Of a DNA stretch of 64,000 bases, positions 23,696-36,690 are shown in pieces. Made by a program: the position numbers and the translations under genes. The notes beneath the pieces were generated by a model, which saw only the letters and a program-made list of their open reading frames with translations, ran no database searches and had not been told where the DNA came from. Within the stretch, counting starts at the first letter, position 1, and each line of letters opens with the position of its first letter. This DNA is from Cryptomeria japonica (taxonomy: Eukaryota > Streptophyta > Pinopsida > Cupressales > Cupressaceae), in NCBI RefSeq assembly GCF_030272615.1, contig NC_081405.1:608764677-608828676 (forward strand), read 5' to 3'.

Positions 23696-23751
23696 ATTGG
23701 TATCACAACAAAGTCCTCTTTTGTAGAAGTTTAACAACTTGGGGAGATTCT

Positions 23752-26700
23752 ATGGTAACTAACATTTTTAGGAATGATAGTCCAAAACTTGATGGAACTA
23801 ACTATGGTATATGGAAGATCAGAATGGAGACACATCTGAATTGCATTAGAAGAGACATATGGGATGTTACACAGAATGGCTATGTTGGTCCTACACCGGG
23901 TCAACCTAATCCATGTACATTGGGTAAGGATCAAGAGAATGATTGCAAAGCAAGAGAAGCACTCTTGAGCGCCTTGTTAAATCAGCAAGTCGTGGGATTA
24001 TCAGATCGATCTACTGCTAAAGTTATTTGGGATAAATTGGAGACATTGAATGAAGGAGATACCACTGTCAAAATTGCAAAACCGGAATGCTTTCGGGTCA
24101 GGTATGAAAATTTGAAAATGGAAGAAGATGAAATAATTTTTTCTTTTATGGAAAGGGTTAATGAAATTTGTTTGGGAATACAATGCTATGGAGGTTCCTT
24201 AAGTGAAGATGAAATTGTTTCTAAAGTTTTGAGATAATTTCCACCGGAATACAAAATGAAAGTAACTACTATTAATGAGTTGAGAATTATGCCTAATACA
24301 TCTTTATCTAGAGACTCCTTGGATGGAAAAATTTTAACATTTGAGCTTGAGGAATTTGGTCATGTTGCTACAATTAAAATAGATTAGCCTTCAAAGCATC
24401 ATCATCTGCATCATCATCATCATTATTTGATAAATCTGATTGGAAAGCACTTAATGCAAGAGAACTTGAAGATATCAGGAGTGTAAATGAAGAACTGGAA
24501 GAACTTGAAGCACTATTTACAAGGAAAATGCCTAAAGGTCCTATTGGAAGTAAGTATGAAGCTAAAGCACCATTTAAATGTTTTAACTACAATAATGTTG
24601 GTCATATGGCATCTAGATATCCTAATAGACATGTAAGATTGAGAGAAGAAGCTAAAAGAACATATAAGCCTAACCTTGAATATCAGAGATACAAATTTAA
24701 GAGGAATAGAGACAAATCATGTTACTATGTTGATGAAGGAGTTACTGATGATTCTGATGAAGAACTGGCACACAATGGATGGGCTTTTGTTGCAATAATA
24801 GAAGATCAACTGACACCTACTGTTCCACTGGTAGAGCAGGCCCTGGCAGCTAAAATTGAAGAAAATGATGAATGGATTATAGATTCTAGATGTTCACATC
24901 ATATGACTGGTGATAAAATTAAATTCTTATCTTTTTTAGGAATAAAATGGAGGTCTAGTAAGATCTGGGGATGACAAATCTTGTTTGATCAGAGGAAAAG
25001 GCACTATATCTTTTGATGGTAAGCACAACACTTACAACATTTATTATGTTGAAGGTTTGCAGAATAATCTTTTGAGTGTTTGTTTGTCAATTAGTTGAAA
25101 AGGGATTTGTTACAATTCAAGAATGGTAAATGCAAAATCATGAATAGAACTGGTTTGGAAATTGCAACTAGTAATCAGACTAGAGGTAATATCTTTCATT
25201 TGAATGACAATGAGAAAACATGCTTGATTGCACATATTGATGAAAGTTGGTTATGGCATAGAAGACTCTGTCATGTGAATTTTGATTGCATTGTAAAGAT
25301 TAGTTCATCTAAGGTAGTAAGGGATTTACCTAAGATTGTAAGACCTCATAATCCGATATGTAAGGAATGTCAAATGGGAAAGCAAGTTAGAACAACTTTT
25401 AAGAGTATTTTTGAGAAAACCAATGATGTTCTTGATTTAATTCATATTGACTTGTGTGGTCTGAAAAGAACAAGAAGTCTACAGGGAGATAGATATTTCA
25501 TGCTAATTATTGATGATTATTCTAGAATGTGTTGGGTTACTTTTCTTAGGGAGAAATCACAAGCTTTTGGGAAATTCAAATTGTTCAAGGCACTTGTAGA
25601 GAATGAAACCAGTAAGAAAATCAAATGTTTAAGATCAGATCAAGGAGGTGAATTTACATCTAAAGAATTCAATACTTTTTGTGAAGTGAATGGAATTAGA
25701 AGATAACTATCAGCACCTCGGACACCTTAGCAAAATGAAGTTGTGGAAAGGAAGAACAGAACTATTCTGGATGCAGCTAGAAGCATGATATCAGAAGAAA
25801 AGCTACCTCATGTGCATTGGAGAGAAGCAGTGAATACAATGGTTTATACTTTTAATAGATTTCACATCAAAGGTTAAACTGGTAAGACACCCTATAAATT
25901 ATGGTTTGGTAATATTCCTACTCTTAAGTACTTCAGAATATTTGGAAGCAAATGTTACATTAGGAGAGATGAGTATATTGGTAAATTTGACCATAGAAGT
26001 GATGAAGGCATATTTCTTGGTTATTCATCTAAGAGAAAAGCATATATATGTTTTAATAAAAGATTGCATAAAATCATTGAGAGTGCAAATGTGAAGATAG
26101 ATGAACACTTTAGAGGAAATTCAAGGTCCATGGATTCTGAACTGGCAGTTGAGATGATCATAAATGAACCTATATAAAATGCACCAGCATAGAACGTTGA
26201 TCCAGTCACACTGGCATCATCAGAGAATTCCACAGTGACTAAAGAACAACAACAAGTGAACACACCCAGGTATGTTAGATTGAATCACTGTGAAATTCAG
26301 ATAATTAGGAATAAGTATCAAGGAGTTATGACAAGAGGCAGACTGGCAAATGAAGAGGTATGTTTAGTTTCTCAAATTGAACCAGCATCTGTTATTGAGG
26401 CATGTGAAGATAAACATTGGATTAAAGCTATGGAAGATGAATTAGAACAAATTGAAAAGAACAATACATGGACATTGGTTGCCTAGCCTAAAGATAATAA
26501 TGTAATTGGAAATAAATGGGTATTTAGAAATAAAATTAATGAAGATGGTAAGGTAATCAGAAACAAAGCAATATTAGTGTGTAAAGGATATTCACAGAAA
26601 GAGGGAATTGACTACAATGAATCCTTTGCACTGGTAGCTAGAATTCAGGTAGTCAGATTATTTCTTGTATTTGCAGCAGATAAGAACTATAAAGTATATC

Positions 26701-27914
26701 AAATGGATGTTAAATGTGCATTTTTGAATGGTGATCTTGAAGAGGAAGTTTACATTGAACAACCTGATGGATTTTCATTAACAAATGATAAAGATATGGT
26801 TTGCAGATTAAGAAAAGCTTTATATGGATTGAAGCAAGCTCCTAGAGCTTGGTATGCTAGATTGGACAAATATCTTTTGAAGCTTGGTTACACTAAAGGT
26901 AATGCTGACAACAACTTATATTTCGAAGTGACTAATGAAGACATCTTGGTTATTGAAGTCTTTATTGATGACATCATTTTTGGAGAAGAAGATGGATTGT
27001 GTAAAGACTTTTCTAATAAGATGCAGGAAGAATTTGAAATGTCTATGATTGGGGACATAAAATTCTTTTTACGATTGCAGATTTCACAAACTGATAAAGG
27101 TATATTCATATTTCAAACACAATACTTGAAGGAATTATTGAAGAAATTTGGTATGAAAAGCTCTAAACTGGTAAGTACTCCTATGACTACAACTAATAAA
27201 CTATCATTGAAGGATGATTCAACTCTTGTTAATCTGACAAGATACAAATCTATGATTGGAGGTTTACTCTATTTGACACAAACAAGACCTGATATAATAA
27301 ATGCAGTGTGTATTGTTTCAATATTTCAGAGTAATCCTAGAGAAAATCATCAATCAACAGTGAAAAGTATTTTTTGGTATTTACAAGGCATAACAAATCT
27401 TGGTTTATGGTATCGTAAAGATAAAAAAATTGATTTATGTGCATACACCAATGCTAATTAGGAAGGAGATATAGATGACAAAAAAAGCACCACCGGCGGG
27501 GCATTCTTTCTTGGTAGCAGATTGATTTCATGGTTGAGCAAGAAACAGAGTTGTACATTATTATCAACAGTAGAATCAGAATATGTTTGAGCAGCAACTA
27601 ATTATACTCAGGTATTATGGATTAAGAAAATGTTGAAAGACATAAAGGTAAGATGCAAAGAACCTATAATTATCTATTGTCATAATCCAATAGCAATTGA
27701 TATATCTAAGAATCCGATATTTCACTCTAAAACTAAACATGTTTCTATCAAATATAATTTTTTGAAAGAGAATGTTGAAGCAAAAGAATTGAGATTGGTT
27801 TATGTGAATACTAAAGAGTAGATTGTAGATATCTTTACTAAACCTTTGCCTAAGGAAACTTTTGAATTTCTCAGAGAGAAGCTTGGGGTTATACCCTCAA
27901 TAGTAGAGACTTAG
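23752..27914 (+). pseudogene. Element D gag-pol polyprotein (Ty1-copia), broken
   Basis: Copia-type gag-pol in order: gag N-terminus from MVTNIFRNDSPKLDG (23752); zinc knuckle at 24579-24620 in which two cysteines are tyrosines (CFNYNNVGHMASRY); protease WIIDSRCSHH (24882, DSG changed to DSR); integrase HHCC (25250-25370) and core with DLCG, SDQGGEF and NEVVERKN (the D, D and E of the DDE triad); RT with [24 protein letters not shown] and the catalytic FIDDIIFG (26967); RNase H to the final stop 27912-27914. Stops at 24235, near 24390, 25706, 25875, 26484, 27460, 27588 and 27819, plus a frameshift after the protease, inactivate it. Mutations hit the zinc knuckle and protease, so the copy is dead. 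Confidence 0.9.
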
Positions 27915-28279
27915 ATAGTTGATACTTGGCATCAAACTGATAGAATTTATAGAGAAACTTTTTTCTGTCTTTGATGGAGGAGAGCTACTTCTCAGGGGGA
28001 GTAATTGGTTATTGTAATTGGTTCTATGAACTGGTTGTATCTGGGATTTATATTTCTTTGGCATTTGATGTCAAAGGGGGAGAGATATCTATGTAAAAAC
28101 ATTATCCTTTGGGGAGAGATTATTCATTGGGGGAGAGATTTTTACTCTCTGCATTTGTATTTTGATTTTTTGGTATTGATCTATTTGAGAGATTGTTGGT
28201 TTTTGGTTTTTGGCATTTCTGCTTTTCCAATTAGATGGTTTTTCAATCTTGTGTTGCCATCAATGCCAAAGGGGGAGAT

Positions 28280-29378
28280 TGTTGGTATTATGGATGTGTT
28301 GCATTGGTTTTTTCATTGAAGTCAACACTTATCAACACTTATCCTTCTGGAGATCTTTGGTTATATTGAACTAGTGCATTATGTTCATCGGCAAGTTCAG
28401 TGACTTATGCACAGTCACCGGTATTTGGTTCACTGGTAGGTTATATTGTTCACCAACACTAAGGATGACTTGTTATCATCAAGGGAGATCACTTGGTTAT
28501 GTCAAAGACATGGTTTGGACACTTAGTTTTGGTATTTTGGTTATTGGTCTAATCGGGTTGACATATTTGTTGTTACTGGCAAATTGGTCTAGGTTGTGGA
28601 TCGGCATGCATTATCTATTCCAGATCAGCACGACGCATTATAAAGATTATTTAATCAATTGGTATTGTTGTAATTACATTGAGACGACATGATACATTGC
28701 ATCTTGACTTACTTGTAAATGATTCAATTGTAATATTCTTAGTGAGCCTACCTACACAATTGGTCTTAGGTTTTGGTATATATGCAAGATCTCATTTGTG
28801 AGATAAATGTAACAAGTAGAGAAACATGTACTAGGTATATGGTATTGTAACATGGTATGTGTGAATATTGAAGATCATATGAGCAGACCATAGAGAAGGT
28901 TCAAGGAAGGTTTGAAGGTGATTATCAAAGCTTAACCGGTACTGAATTCAACATTGGAGATGCTACTTTGAGCAATACATTATCATTGGATTTAATCATC
29001 CAATAGTATGACTCCCATATTGTGATTGAGCGGTGAGCTCTAGGCAGTTGGCCTTTCTGCATGTGCAGACCCCATTTTGTACACACATACTATGTACAGT
29101 AGTATCATCTGATTGTGGGTAAGGTTTCCCACCATGGTTTTTCCCCTTACAGTGTTTCCACGTACAAATCTCTATGTTATTTGTTGTGGATGTTCTTTCT
29201 CTTTTTGTTATAAGCATTAAGTTTCATAGGTATTAATATTAACTGTTAATCTGTTAACTAGCCTTTAGTTTGGTTTATCGATATTATGTATCAAGTTTGA
29301 TTAAGTTATATTTGGGTTGAAATTGATAGATAACTGATTCAGCCCCCCCCCGTTCTGAGTTGCATCTGGGTCCTAACA
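28280..29378 (+). repeat. Element D 3' LTR
   Basis: 1099 bp, preceded by the polypurine tract, ending CCTAACA just before the TGAAG target duplicate. It differs from the 5' LTR in scattered positions, including a poly(C) run near 29343-29351. Confidence 0.9.
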
Positions 29379-29963
29379 TGAAGAACGCCACAAGGTCAAA
29401 TAAATTATCAATAAAATGCACAAAAATCAATCAAAACACCAACACAGATAGGACATGATCTAGAAACATCCACAAGCATCATGAATTACCACACCAACAA
29501 CTGCAACATCACTACTTACTAGAATATCCAATAGCATTATAGCAAACCTCAATTTCACTCACTGAACTAACTGTCAAATTAAAATATGCACTTGTGAAAC
29601 TCCAAATCACAAACCATGTGAATTTAGGACACACTAGAACATCCCAAACACTTTGCCAAATCTGCAAACCAATATATTGCAACGGAGAGCAAAATACAGA
29701 ACATTGAACAACACCAAACAACTAAAAAACTAACCACAATATTGGATCTCATAACTCAACCAAATCTCCATGCGGACCACAAAAAACTTCAGTTGAATCA
29801 ACTAGAGATACTTATCTCAAAACCCTTTAATCTGCAACAACTCATTTGCAATATACTAGGCAAACCAACTCAATTAATCTGAATGCACCACTGGAGCACG
29901 GAGGAATATGTTGACATCAATGATAACAACACATTCTAGAAAATTTATATACAATATCCAATA
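29379..29963 (-). repeat. Element C 3' LTR, proximal part
   Basis: Resumes the LTR cut at 22594 and aligns with 35129-35710 (for example GAGGAATATGTTGACATCAA). It ends CAATATCCAATA and is followed by the polypurine tract of C. Confidence 0.85.
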
Positions 29964-30241
29964 ATCTCCCCTTTTGGCATTGATGGCAACATATGAATCT
30001 AAAAAATAATCAATGCAAAGAAAGAATTCAGCAACCAACAATCTACCCATGACTCTCAACAATCTCCTCTTGAGATCATGCACAATATATGGCAATTTTT
30101 GACATGATTCTCTCCCTCTTTGACATTAATGCTAAAGGGACATATAAAAATCATAATCCTCTATCTTTAGCCAAACACACTCAAATATGAACATTTGAAC
30201 CACAACACTAGCTAGTCCCCCTAAGTAGTAGCCACCACTCA

Positions 30242-33200
30242 TCAATCCATATCATAAGATATCTCTACGAATTCTATGAGACTAATGGAAATCCATGCAT
30301 CTTCGTTCTTATTAGGAGGGGAAATTACCACTAGCTTATCTCTGAGATAATAAAAAATTTCCTTAGGCAAAGGCTTCATGATGATATTTGTAATCTATTC
30401 CTTTGTAGATACATACTCCAATCTGACTTCCTTATCATTCACCTTTTCTCTCAAGAAAATAAACTTGATAGATATATGCTTAGTCTTTGAATGCAACACC
30501 AGATTCTTAGAAATGTTGATAGCACTTGAGTTCTCATAGTATATAGCAGTAGGTTCATCATAAAAAACCTTTCTATCCTTCACCATCTACTTCATTCATA
30601 CCACCTAAGTACAATTTCTAGTAGCAGCAATGTATTCAACCTTTGTAGTAGGTAAAGAGATAACATTCTTCTTTTTACTCATCCAAAAAACCAATCTATT
30701 TCCCAAGAAAAATACACCACAACTATTACTTTTTATGTCATCTACATCACCTACCCAATCAGCATCTATAAAAACACTCAAAGTAAATTCATCATCTTTA
30801 GGATACCATAAACTAAAATCAATTATCCCTTTCAGATATCTAAATACTCTTTTCACAGCAACAACAAGACAAATAGAATTCATAATATCTGGTCTAGTCT
30901 GAGTCAAATACAATAATCCACTAATCACAGATCTGTATCTAGTCTAAATTAATTCTGGATAATCATCATCCTTTTTCAACTTATATCTGATCACCATAGG
31001 TGTGCCAACTAGCTTTGAAGCATCTAAACCAAACTTATTCAACAATTCCTTCACATTCTTAAACAGAGATATAAAAATTCCTTTATCCAACTGAGTAATT
31101 TGTAATCCCAAAAAGAATATCATCTCACCAATCATAGACATCTCAAATTCATTTTGCATTTCTTCAAGAAACTTCTTGCACAAACTATCGTCTCCACCAT
31201 AAATAATATCATCAACAAAAACTTTAACAATCAAAATGTTATCATGATCAATCTTGAAGTACATATTACTATTAGTAGTACCTTTATTGAATTCATGCTT
31301 TATCAAATACTCATCCAATCTACCATGCCAAGCTCTTGGGGCTTACTTCAATCCATACAATACTTTCTTCAATTTGCAAATCATATCTCTCTTATTTGTC
31401 AACTCAAATCCATTTGGTTGCTCAATATATAATTCTCTTCCAACTCACCATTAAGAAAGGCTGACTTGACATCCATCTGATAGAATTTGAAATCTTTGTA
31501 AGCAACATAAGCAACAAATAATCTAACAGCTTCAATTCCAGTTACTAGGGCAAAAGTCTCCTCAAAATCAATTCCTTCCATCTGAGAGTATCTCTTATAA
31601 ACAAGTCTGGCTTTATTCCTAATAGTTGCATCTTGCTCATTCAATTTATTTTGAAAGACTCATTTAGTTCCAATTACAATTTTATCCTTAGGTCTAGGAA
31701 TAAGAATCCTTGTACTATTCTTTTCAATTTGGTTCAAATCTTCTTCCATTGCCTTATCTCATTTTTCAACTTTGCATGATTCATCAACATATTTAGGTTC
31801 AATCTTAGAAATCAAGCAAATTAACAAGTCTTCTCCTAGTCATCACACCATTATTTTTATCTCCTTTGATCAAATTTTATGAATGATTCAATCTCACATA
31901 CCTGGGAGTCTTAGGATTTTCTTGATTTTTAGACTCTTTAACTCTTTCTTCTACATGAGAACTAGCTTCTCCTTCATTCTAAGGTTTTTCTGAAACAATC
32001 TGAATTTGATTATGGGTCTGCAGTTTCTTTCTTTTATCTGAACTGAAATCCTGATCATCTGAATCATATCTGCAAGCTCTGACCTATCTCACATTGCTTT
32101 CATCAACTTTCACATTAGCACTTTTAATTATCTTCCTCAATCTTTTATTATAACACTTGTATGCCTTGCTCTTAGTAGAATAACCAAGGAAAATTCCTTC
32201 ATCACATCTAGCATCAAATTTTCCTAGATCTTCATCTCTTTTGATATAGCATTTACTCCCAAAAAATTTGAAATATCTAACTGTAGGAACATGACCAAAC
32301 CATAACACATAAGGAGTCTTACCAGTATCACCTTTGATATGTACTCAGTTGAAAGTGTATAAAGAAGTACTCACATCTTCTTTCCAATAGATATGGGGAA
32401 CATTTCCTTCCAACATCATAGTTCTAGTAGCTTCCTGAATTCTATTATTCTTCCTTTTGACAACACCATTCTACTTAAGGGTTCTAGGTGTAGATAAATA
32501 TCTCTTTACTCCATGCCCTTCACAAAAGTATTAAACTCACCAGAAGTGAATTCACCACCCCTGTCAGATCTCAGACAGTTCATCTTCAATTCAATCTCTG
32601 TCTCAATCACAGATTTGAAAATCTTGAACTTCTCCAAAGCTTTAGACGTCTCCCTTATAAATTAACCCACATCATCCTTGAATAGTCATCAATTAGCAAC
32701 CTAAAATACATGTCTCCTTGCAAGCTTCTCATTCTAGAAGGACCACACAAATTAGTATGCACAAGCTGATCCAATATTCCATTAGAAGTATACTATTTTA
32801 TTTTAAAATAAATTCTTCTACGCTTCCTTAAACTAACATTCCTTACATACCAGAATAGAAGGTTTAACCAACTTAGGAAGATCTCTCACTTCTTGAGTGG
32901 AACTTATCTTACCAATGAAATCAAAATTCATATGACACGTCCTTTTATGCCTTAACCAACTTTCATCAACTTGGGAAATCAAACAACTTTTACCACGAGC
33001 ATTCAAGTAAAAGATATTACATTTCATCTTTGTACCTGATGCAATCTCAATTCCAGAACCACTTAAGATCTTACATTTATCATTTTTGAATTTCAATATA
33101 ACCCTTATCAACCATCTATCCAACACTCAAAAGATTATGCTTTAAACCTTCAACATACAAAACATCATCAGTATACTAGCTTTATCATCACCAAATCTTA

Positions 33201-34332
33201 CTACACCACCATCATACTTTTCCATACTCACAAACTTATTACTATCACCTATCATATGATGAGAGTAACCACTATCAATAAGCCATTTATCTTTCTATTC
33301 AATTTAGTAGCCAAAGCTTTATCCTCATTAATGCGGCTAGTAGAATCAACAGTCACCAAATAATCTTCCTTCATAGCAATAAATACTCATTCATCTCCTA
33401 AATTTCCCTTATCAGATTCATCATTTGTCACACCTTTATTAGCAGCATAATAAAACTTCTTTTGATAGTTAGGCTTATATGGTTTGGACTTAGGAACTCT
33501 TTTCGGACACCTTGAAGAAAAATGTGCTATCTTATTACATGAAAAAATCATTTAAGAGGCAATTTCCTTAATATTTACTCGCCCCTTTCAGCAATTTTCT
33601 AGTAATCAGGGCTTCAAGCTCTCCCATCCTCTTCTCATATTTGGATACCCTTGTAGAAATTTCTCTCGGATCATATTTCTACTTCCTTAAAATAATAGCT
33701 TTGAATGTTGATTCTAACTTAGGAAGAGTTTCACCAAATTTATGCAACTCAAAGGCAGCAAGCTTTCCAATCAGCATGTCTCTAGTCACATTTGTCACCA
33801 TCTGGACCTCCTCAATAGTATAAGATTTGTGCTTGTAAGTAGGAGGCAACGATATCAACACCTTAGCTACAATCTCTAATTCTTCCAACAATCCACCAAC
33901 ACATATGATATTCAACACAAGCTCATTCACTTTCTACATAAATGAAGTAATATTCTCATTGTCGCCCATTCTCATCATCTCATACTTTCCCTTCAAGCTC
34001 TACAACTTCACAACTTTCACATGGATGTCAACATCATACAAAGTCTCTAGCTTCTTCTAGATCTCATGAGCAGTCTGCAAATCCATAACATTAGTCATTT
34101 CAGAATTAGACAAAGCACTCAACAATGCTTCCTTAGCTATAATATTAAATTCAACTTCCTTTATCTCATCTGGAGTTGTAGGACCAATCAGAGGAACATT
34201 ATACACATTCTTAGTAATCTTCCTATAATCTTCACCAATGCCACTCAAGTGACACTCCATCCATTTCTTCTAAAGAGCATAGTTCATCCCATCAAATCAC
34301 AAACTATCTTTCTTATAAGAATAGGTTGCCAT
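30242..34332 (-). pseudogene. Element C gag-pol polyprotein (Ty1-copia), broken
   Basis: Minus-strand copia gag-pol from ATG at 34332 (MATYSYKKDS). Gag includes MECHLSGIGEDYRKITKNVY (34260), followed by AKEALLSALSNSE. The protease keeps IDSGYSHHMIGDS near 33260. Integrase parts include WLRHKRTCHMNFDFIGKI (32833-33126) and FFGSKCYIKRDEDLGKFD (32084-32308). RT has [14 protein letters not shown] (31399-31644) and the catalytic FVDDIIYGGDD (31208-31230). RNase H is at 30395-30928. Frequent stops and several frameshifts break it, more than in element D, which fits its older insertion. Confidence 0.88.
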
Positions 34333-34388
34333 CTCAGATCACCTCAAGCGGTCAATCTTCTTTCAGAGTATCTAGCTCTGATGCCAAT

Positions 34389-35710
34389 TGTTGGAAACAA
34401 GCCGGCAAAATGAGAGGGGGGGTGAATCAGTTTACTCAAAAACTTTACTTAACTCAAACACAACTTCAGATCGGAAAGCATAAATCAACACCACATCAAT
34501 AACACACATCACACCAAGATATTTGACATGTAAAACCCGATTAAGGTAAAAACCACATTGGGAACCTACCCATAATATGATGATACCCTATTAGAAGTAT
34601 ATGAAATATTACAATGGGGAATACACATGCATTTAGGCACATTGCCTAGAGCTCACTACTCAAAAGAACAAACAACAAGGGCTACAACCTTGGGAAGACT
34701 CACTATCTTACAAAAACATTTGGATTACATATAGAAGATCATGAGCTGAGAAAATAGCATCTACTCATGCCTGGTTATAGTTCGGGTTAATCACATAACA
34801 CATATACAACTCCTTCCCATTTCTTCACACTTCTTTGCACTCTTCACTGCTACCAAATGATCAAAACATTGTTCACACACACAAAAATCTCTCTCGCATG
34901 AATATTATATGTATTTATAAAAATCATCATATATTTTAAGGTCAGCTCAACCACATCACAAATAACAAGAATATAACCACACACACAACAAAATCACATG
35001 CAGACCAAAACAATGTCACCTAAGACCTAGTATGGACCTAAATCACCACCACAAACATGAAACACCTCTAAGAATTACACCATGAACATCCACAACACTG
35101 CAATCATCATGTCGGCTAAGAACATGAAGAAAACCACCAAATCAAAGAAATCATCAATAACGTACACAACGATCAATGCAGACCACCAACACAAATAGGA
35201 CACAATCTAGAAACATCCACAAGCATCACAAATTACCACAACAACAACTGCAACATCACCACTAACTATAATCTCCATCATCACTATACTGAACCTCAAG
35301 AACACTCACAAAACTAACTATCAAATTAAAAGATACACTTGCAAACCTCCAAATCATGAACCATGTGAATTAAGGACACACCAAAATGTCCCAAACACTT
35401 TTCCAAATATGTAAACGAAGATATTGCAATGCAGAGCAAAATCAAGAACACTAAACAACACCGAACAACTGAAAATACCAACCACAATACCGAATCTGAT
35501 AACTTGACCAAATATTCATGTGGACTACAGAACCTTCAGTTGAATCAACTAGAGATACTTATCTCAAAACCATTTAATCTGCAACTACTCATCAACAACA
35601 CACTGGCGAAACCAACTCAATTAATCGAACTCCACCACTAGAACATAGAGGAATATGTTGACATCAATGACAACAACACATTCCAACAAACTTCTCAACA
35701 ATATCCAACA
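34389..35710 (-). repeat. Element C 5' LTR
   Basis: 1322 bp, from TGTTGGAAACAAG (34389) to ATATCCAACA (35710), with the primer-binding site just to its left. The flank 35711-35715 (ATCAG) is the partner of ATTAG at 21845. Confidence 0.88.
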
Positions 35711-35715
35711 ATCAG

Positions 35716-36357
35716 GAAAATCCTTGACTCTCTCTATTATAAGGTGGAAAATCTTCAAAATATTGGAAAAATACACTAACAAAAAATAATGGGTCAAATA
35801 AAATTTTGGCCTTGATTGAGGCAATGGATAATGATGTCAAAGATATTAAATCAATTACAATGATAGAATCAACATGTTCGAAACCTTGATCTGAAAGGTT
35901 AACATATGCTAAATGAGAAACCTTAGGTCCTAGAGATACATGAGAATCAGAACAAAGATAATAGTTTAGAGGTGGGTGTTGATGTTGTTGGTGAGGAGGT
36001 GGAGGCTATTGGCCTTGTTGTTGGTTTAGGTAAATAGGTTTCATCCTAGATGTAGGGGCCCTCAACTAGCACTTGTAGCTAGTCTAAGGATGCTAATATT
36101 CATGCATAGGCAATTAAAGAGGTCATGCATATGAATGACCATATTATTCATGAGGACATGTAAGATGCTAAAATTCTCAAATATTTACAATAGGTAGGTT
36201 AGGTTTTTCCCACATTTTTTGGCGGTCATATTTTGGTTTTTTATTGTTGATGTTTGTACGTTGCTATTTTAGTATGTTTATCTTTGGTTAGTAGTTGGTG
36301 GTCTTTGTAGAGGATTTTAGGGCCCTTCAAAACCTATTTTACCTAATAAAAAACAAT
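35716..36357 (+). pseudogene. LINE-3 accessory ORF end and 3' UTR
   Basis: The first 300 bp read, across stops and frames, as KVENLQNIGK, EAMDNDVKDI and similar heptad-like pieces that fit the coiled-coil end of the accessory ORF. From about 36190 the strand becomes T/G-rich, like the LINE-1 3' UTR, and ends with GGGCCCTTCAAAAC and AATAAAAAAC. It joins to the part left of 21850 once the copia insertion is removed. Confidence 0.55.
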
Positions 36358-36690
36358 TAAATAAAAATATTTATATTAAATCACTAAAGACAAAGGATGA
36401 CAGTCATACCATTCCAACTATTAAACTATTTTGGTAAGAATCAAGTGTTGCGAACTTGGGTCAACCCTGTAATGGAGCTCCAAGAGAGAGAACCAACCAT
36501 TAAGGCCATTAACATAGGACTTAGTCTAAAATATTTTATTTGATGGAGGTTTAAACTTTGGAACATCGGTAAAGTTTTAGGGTAGCATAGAACATAAATG
36601 GTCTTAAAATGATCCAAGAAAATGCACACAAGAGAAAGTAACAAACTAAGCATGAATTTGCTAGGGTAATCAATTTGTGGTGCTATATTT
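36358..36690. repeat. Dispersed repeat R2, third part
   Basis: After the LINE-3 target duplication the R2 repeat resumes: TAGGGTAGCATAGAACATAAA and AATTTGCTAGGGTAATCAATT parallel 17370-17465. A motif ATGATCCAAGA is shared with 44885 in the tandem duplication. Confidence 0.5.

Larger units (their letters stand above)
22595..29378 (+). mobile_element. Ty1-copia element D (plus strand), nested in element C
   Basis: A 6.8-kb element with LTRs 22595-23695 (1101 bp) and 28280-29378 (1099 bp), both starting TGTTGGTATTATGGATG. A perfect 5-bp target duplication TGAAG flanks it (22590-22594 and 29379-29383). The primer-binding site after the 5' LTR is TGGTATCACAAC (23698-23709), mutated from TGGTATCAGAGC; the polypurine tract AAAGGGGGAGAT is 28268-28279. 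It holds a full-length but broken gag-pol (23752-27914). Confidence 0.92.
21850..35710 (-). mobile_element. Ty1-copia element C (minus strand), interrupted by element D
   Basis: LTRs: 34389-35710 (5', 1322 bp) and 21850-22594 joined to 29379-29963 (3', 1330 bp once element D is removed). Both begin TGTTGGAAACAAG on the plus strand. Primer-binding site TGGCATCAGAGC lies at plus 34375-34386 and a polypurine tract AAAAGGGGAGAT next to 29964. Flanks are ATTAG (21845-21849) and ATCAG (35711-35715), a 4/5 target duplication. Inside is a decayed gag-pol (30242-34332). The nested element D shows C was in place first. Confidence 0.85.
20686..36357 (+). mobile_element. LINE-3: LINE split by two nested copia elements
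   Basis: A 12-bp perfect target duplication TAAATAAAAATA lies at 20674-20685 and 36358-36369. The LINE body is 20686-21849 plus 35716-36357; the 13.9 kb between is a Ty1-copia insertion (21850-35710) and its 5-bp duplication. The left part carries RT fragments, the right part coiled-coil-like sequence and the 3' UTR with GGGCCCTTCAAAAC (36320-36333) and a final ACCTAATAAAAAAC. It matches the 3' signature of LINE-1 and LINE-2. Confidence 0.75.

Noticed and set aside
24390-24425. Histidine-codon run (CATCAT repeats) in element D
   Set aside because: A simple trinucleotide expansion inside a dead gag-pol; no sign of function.
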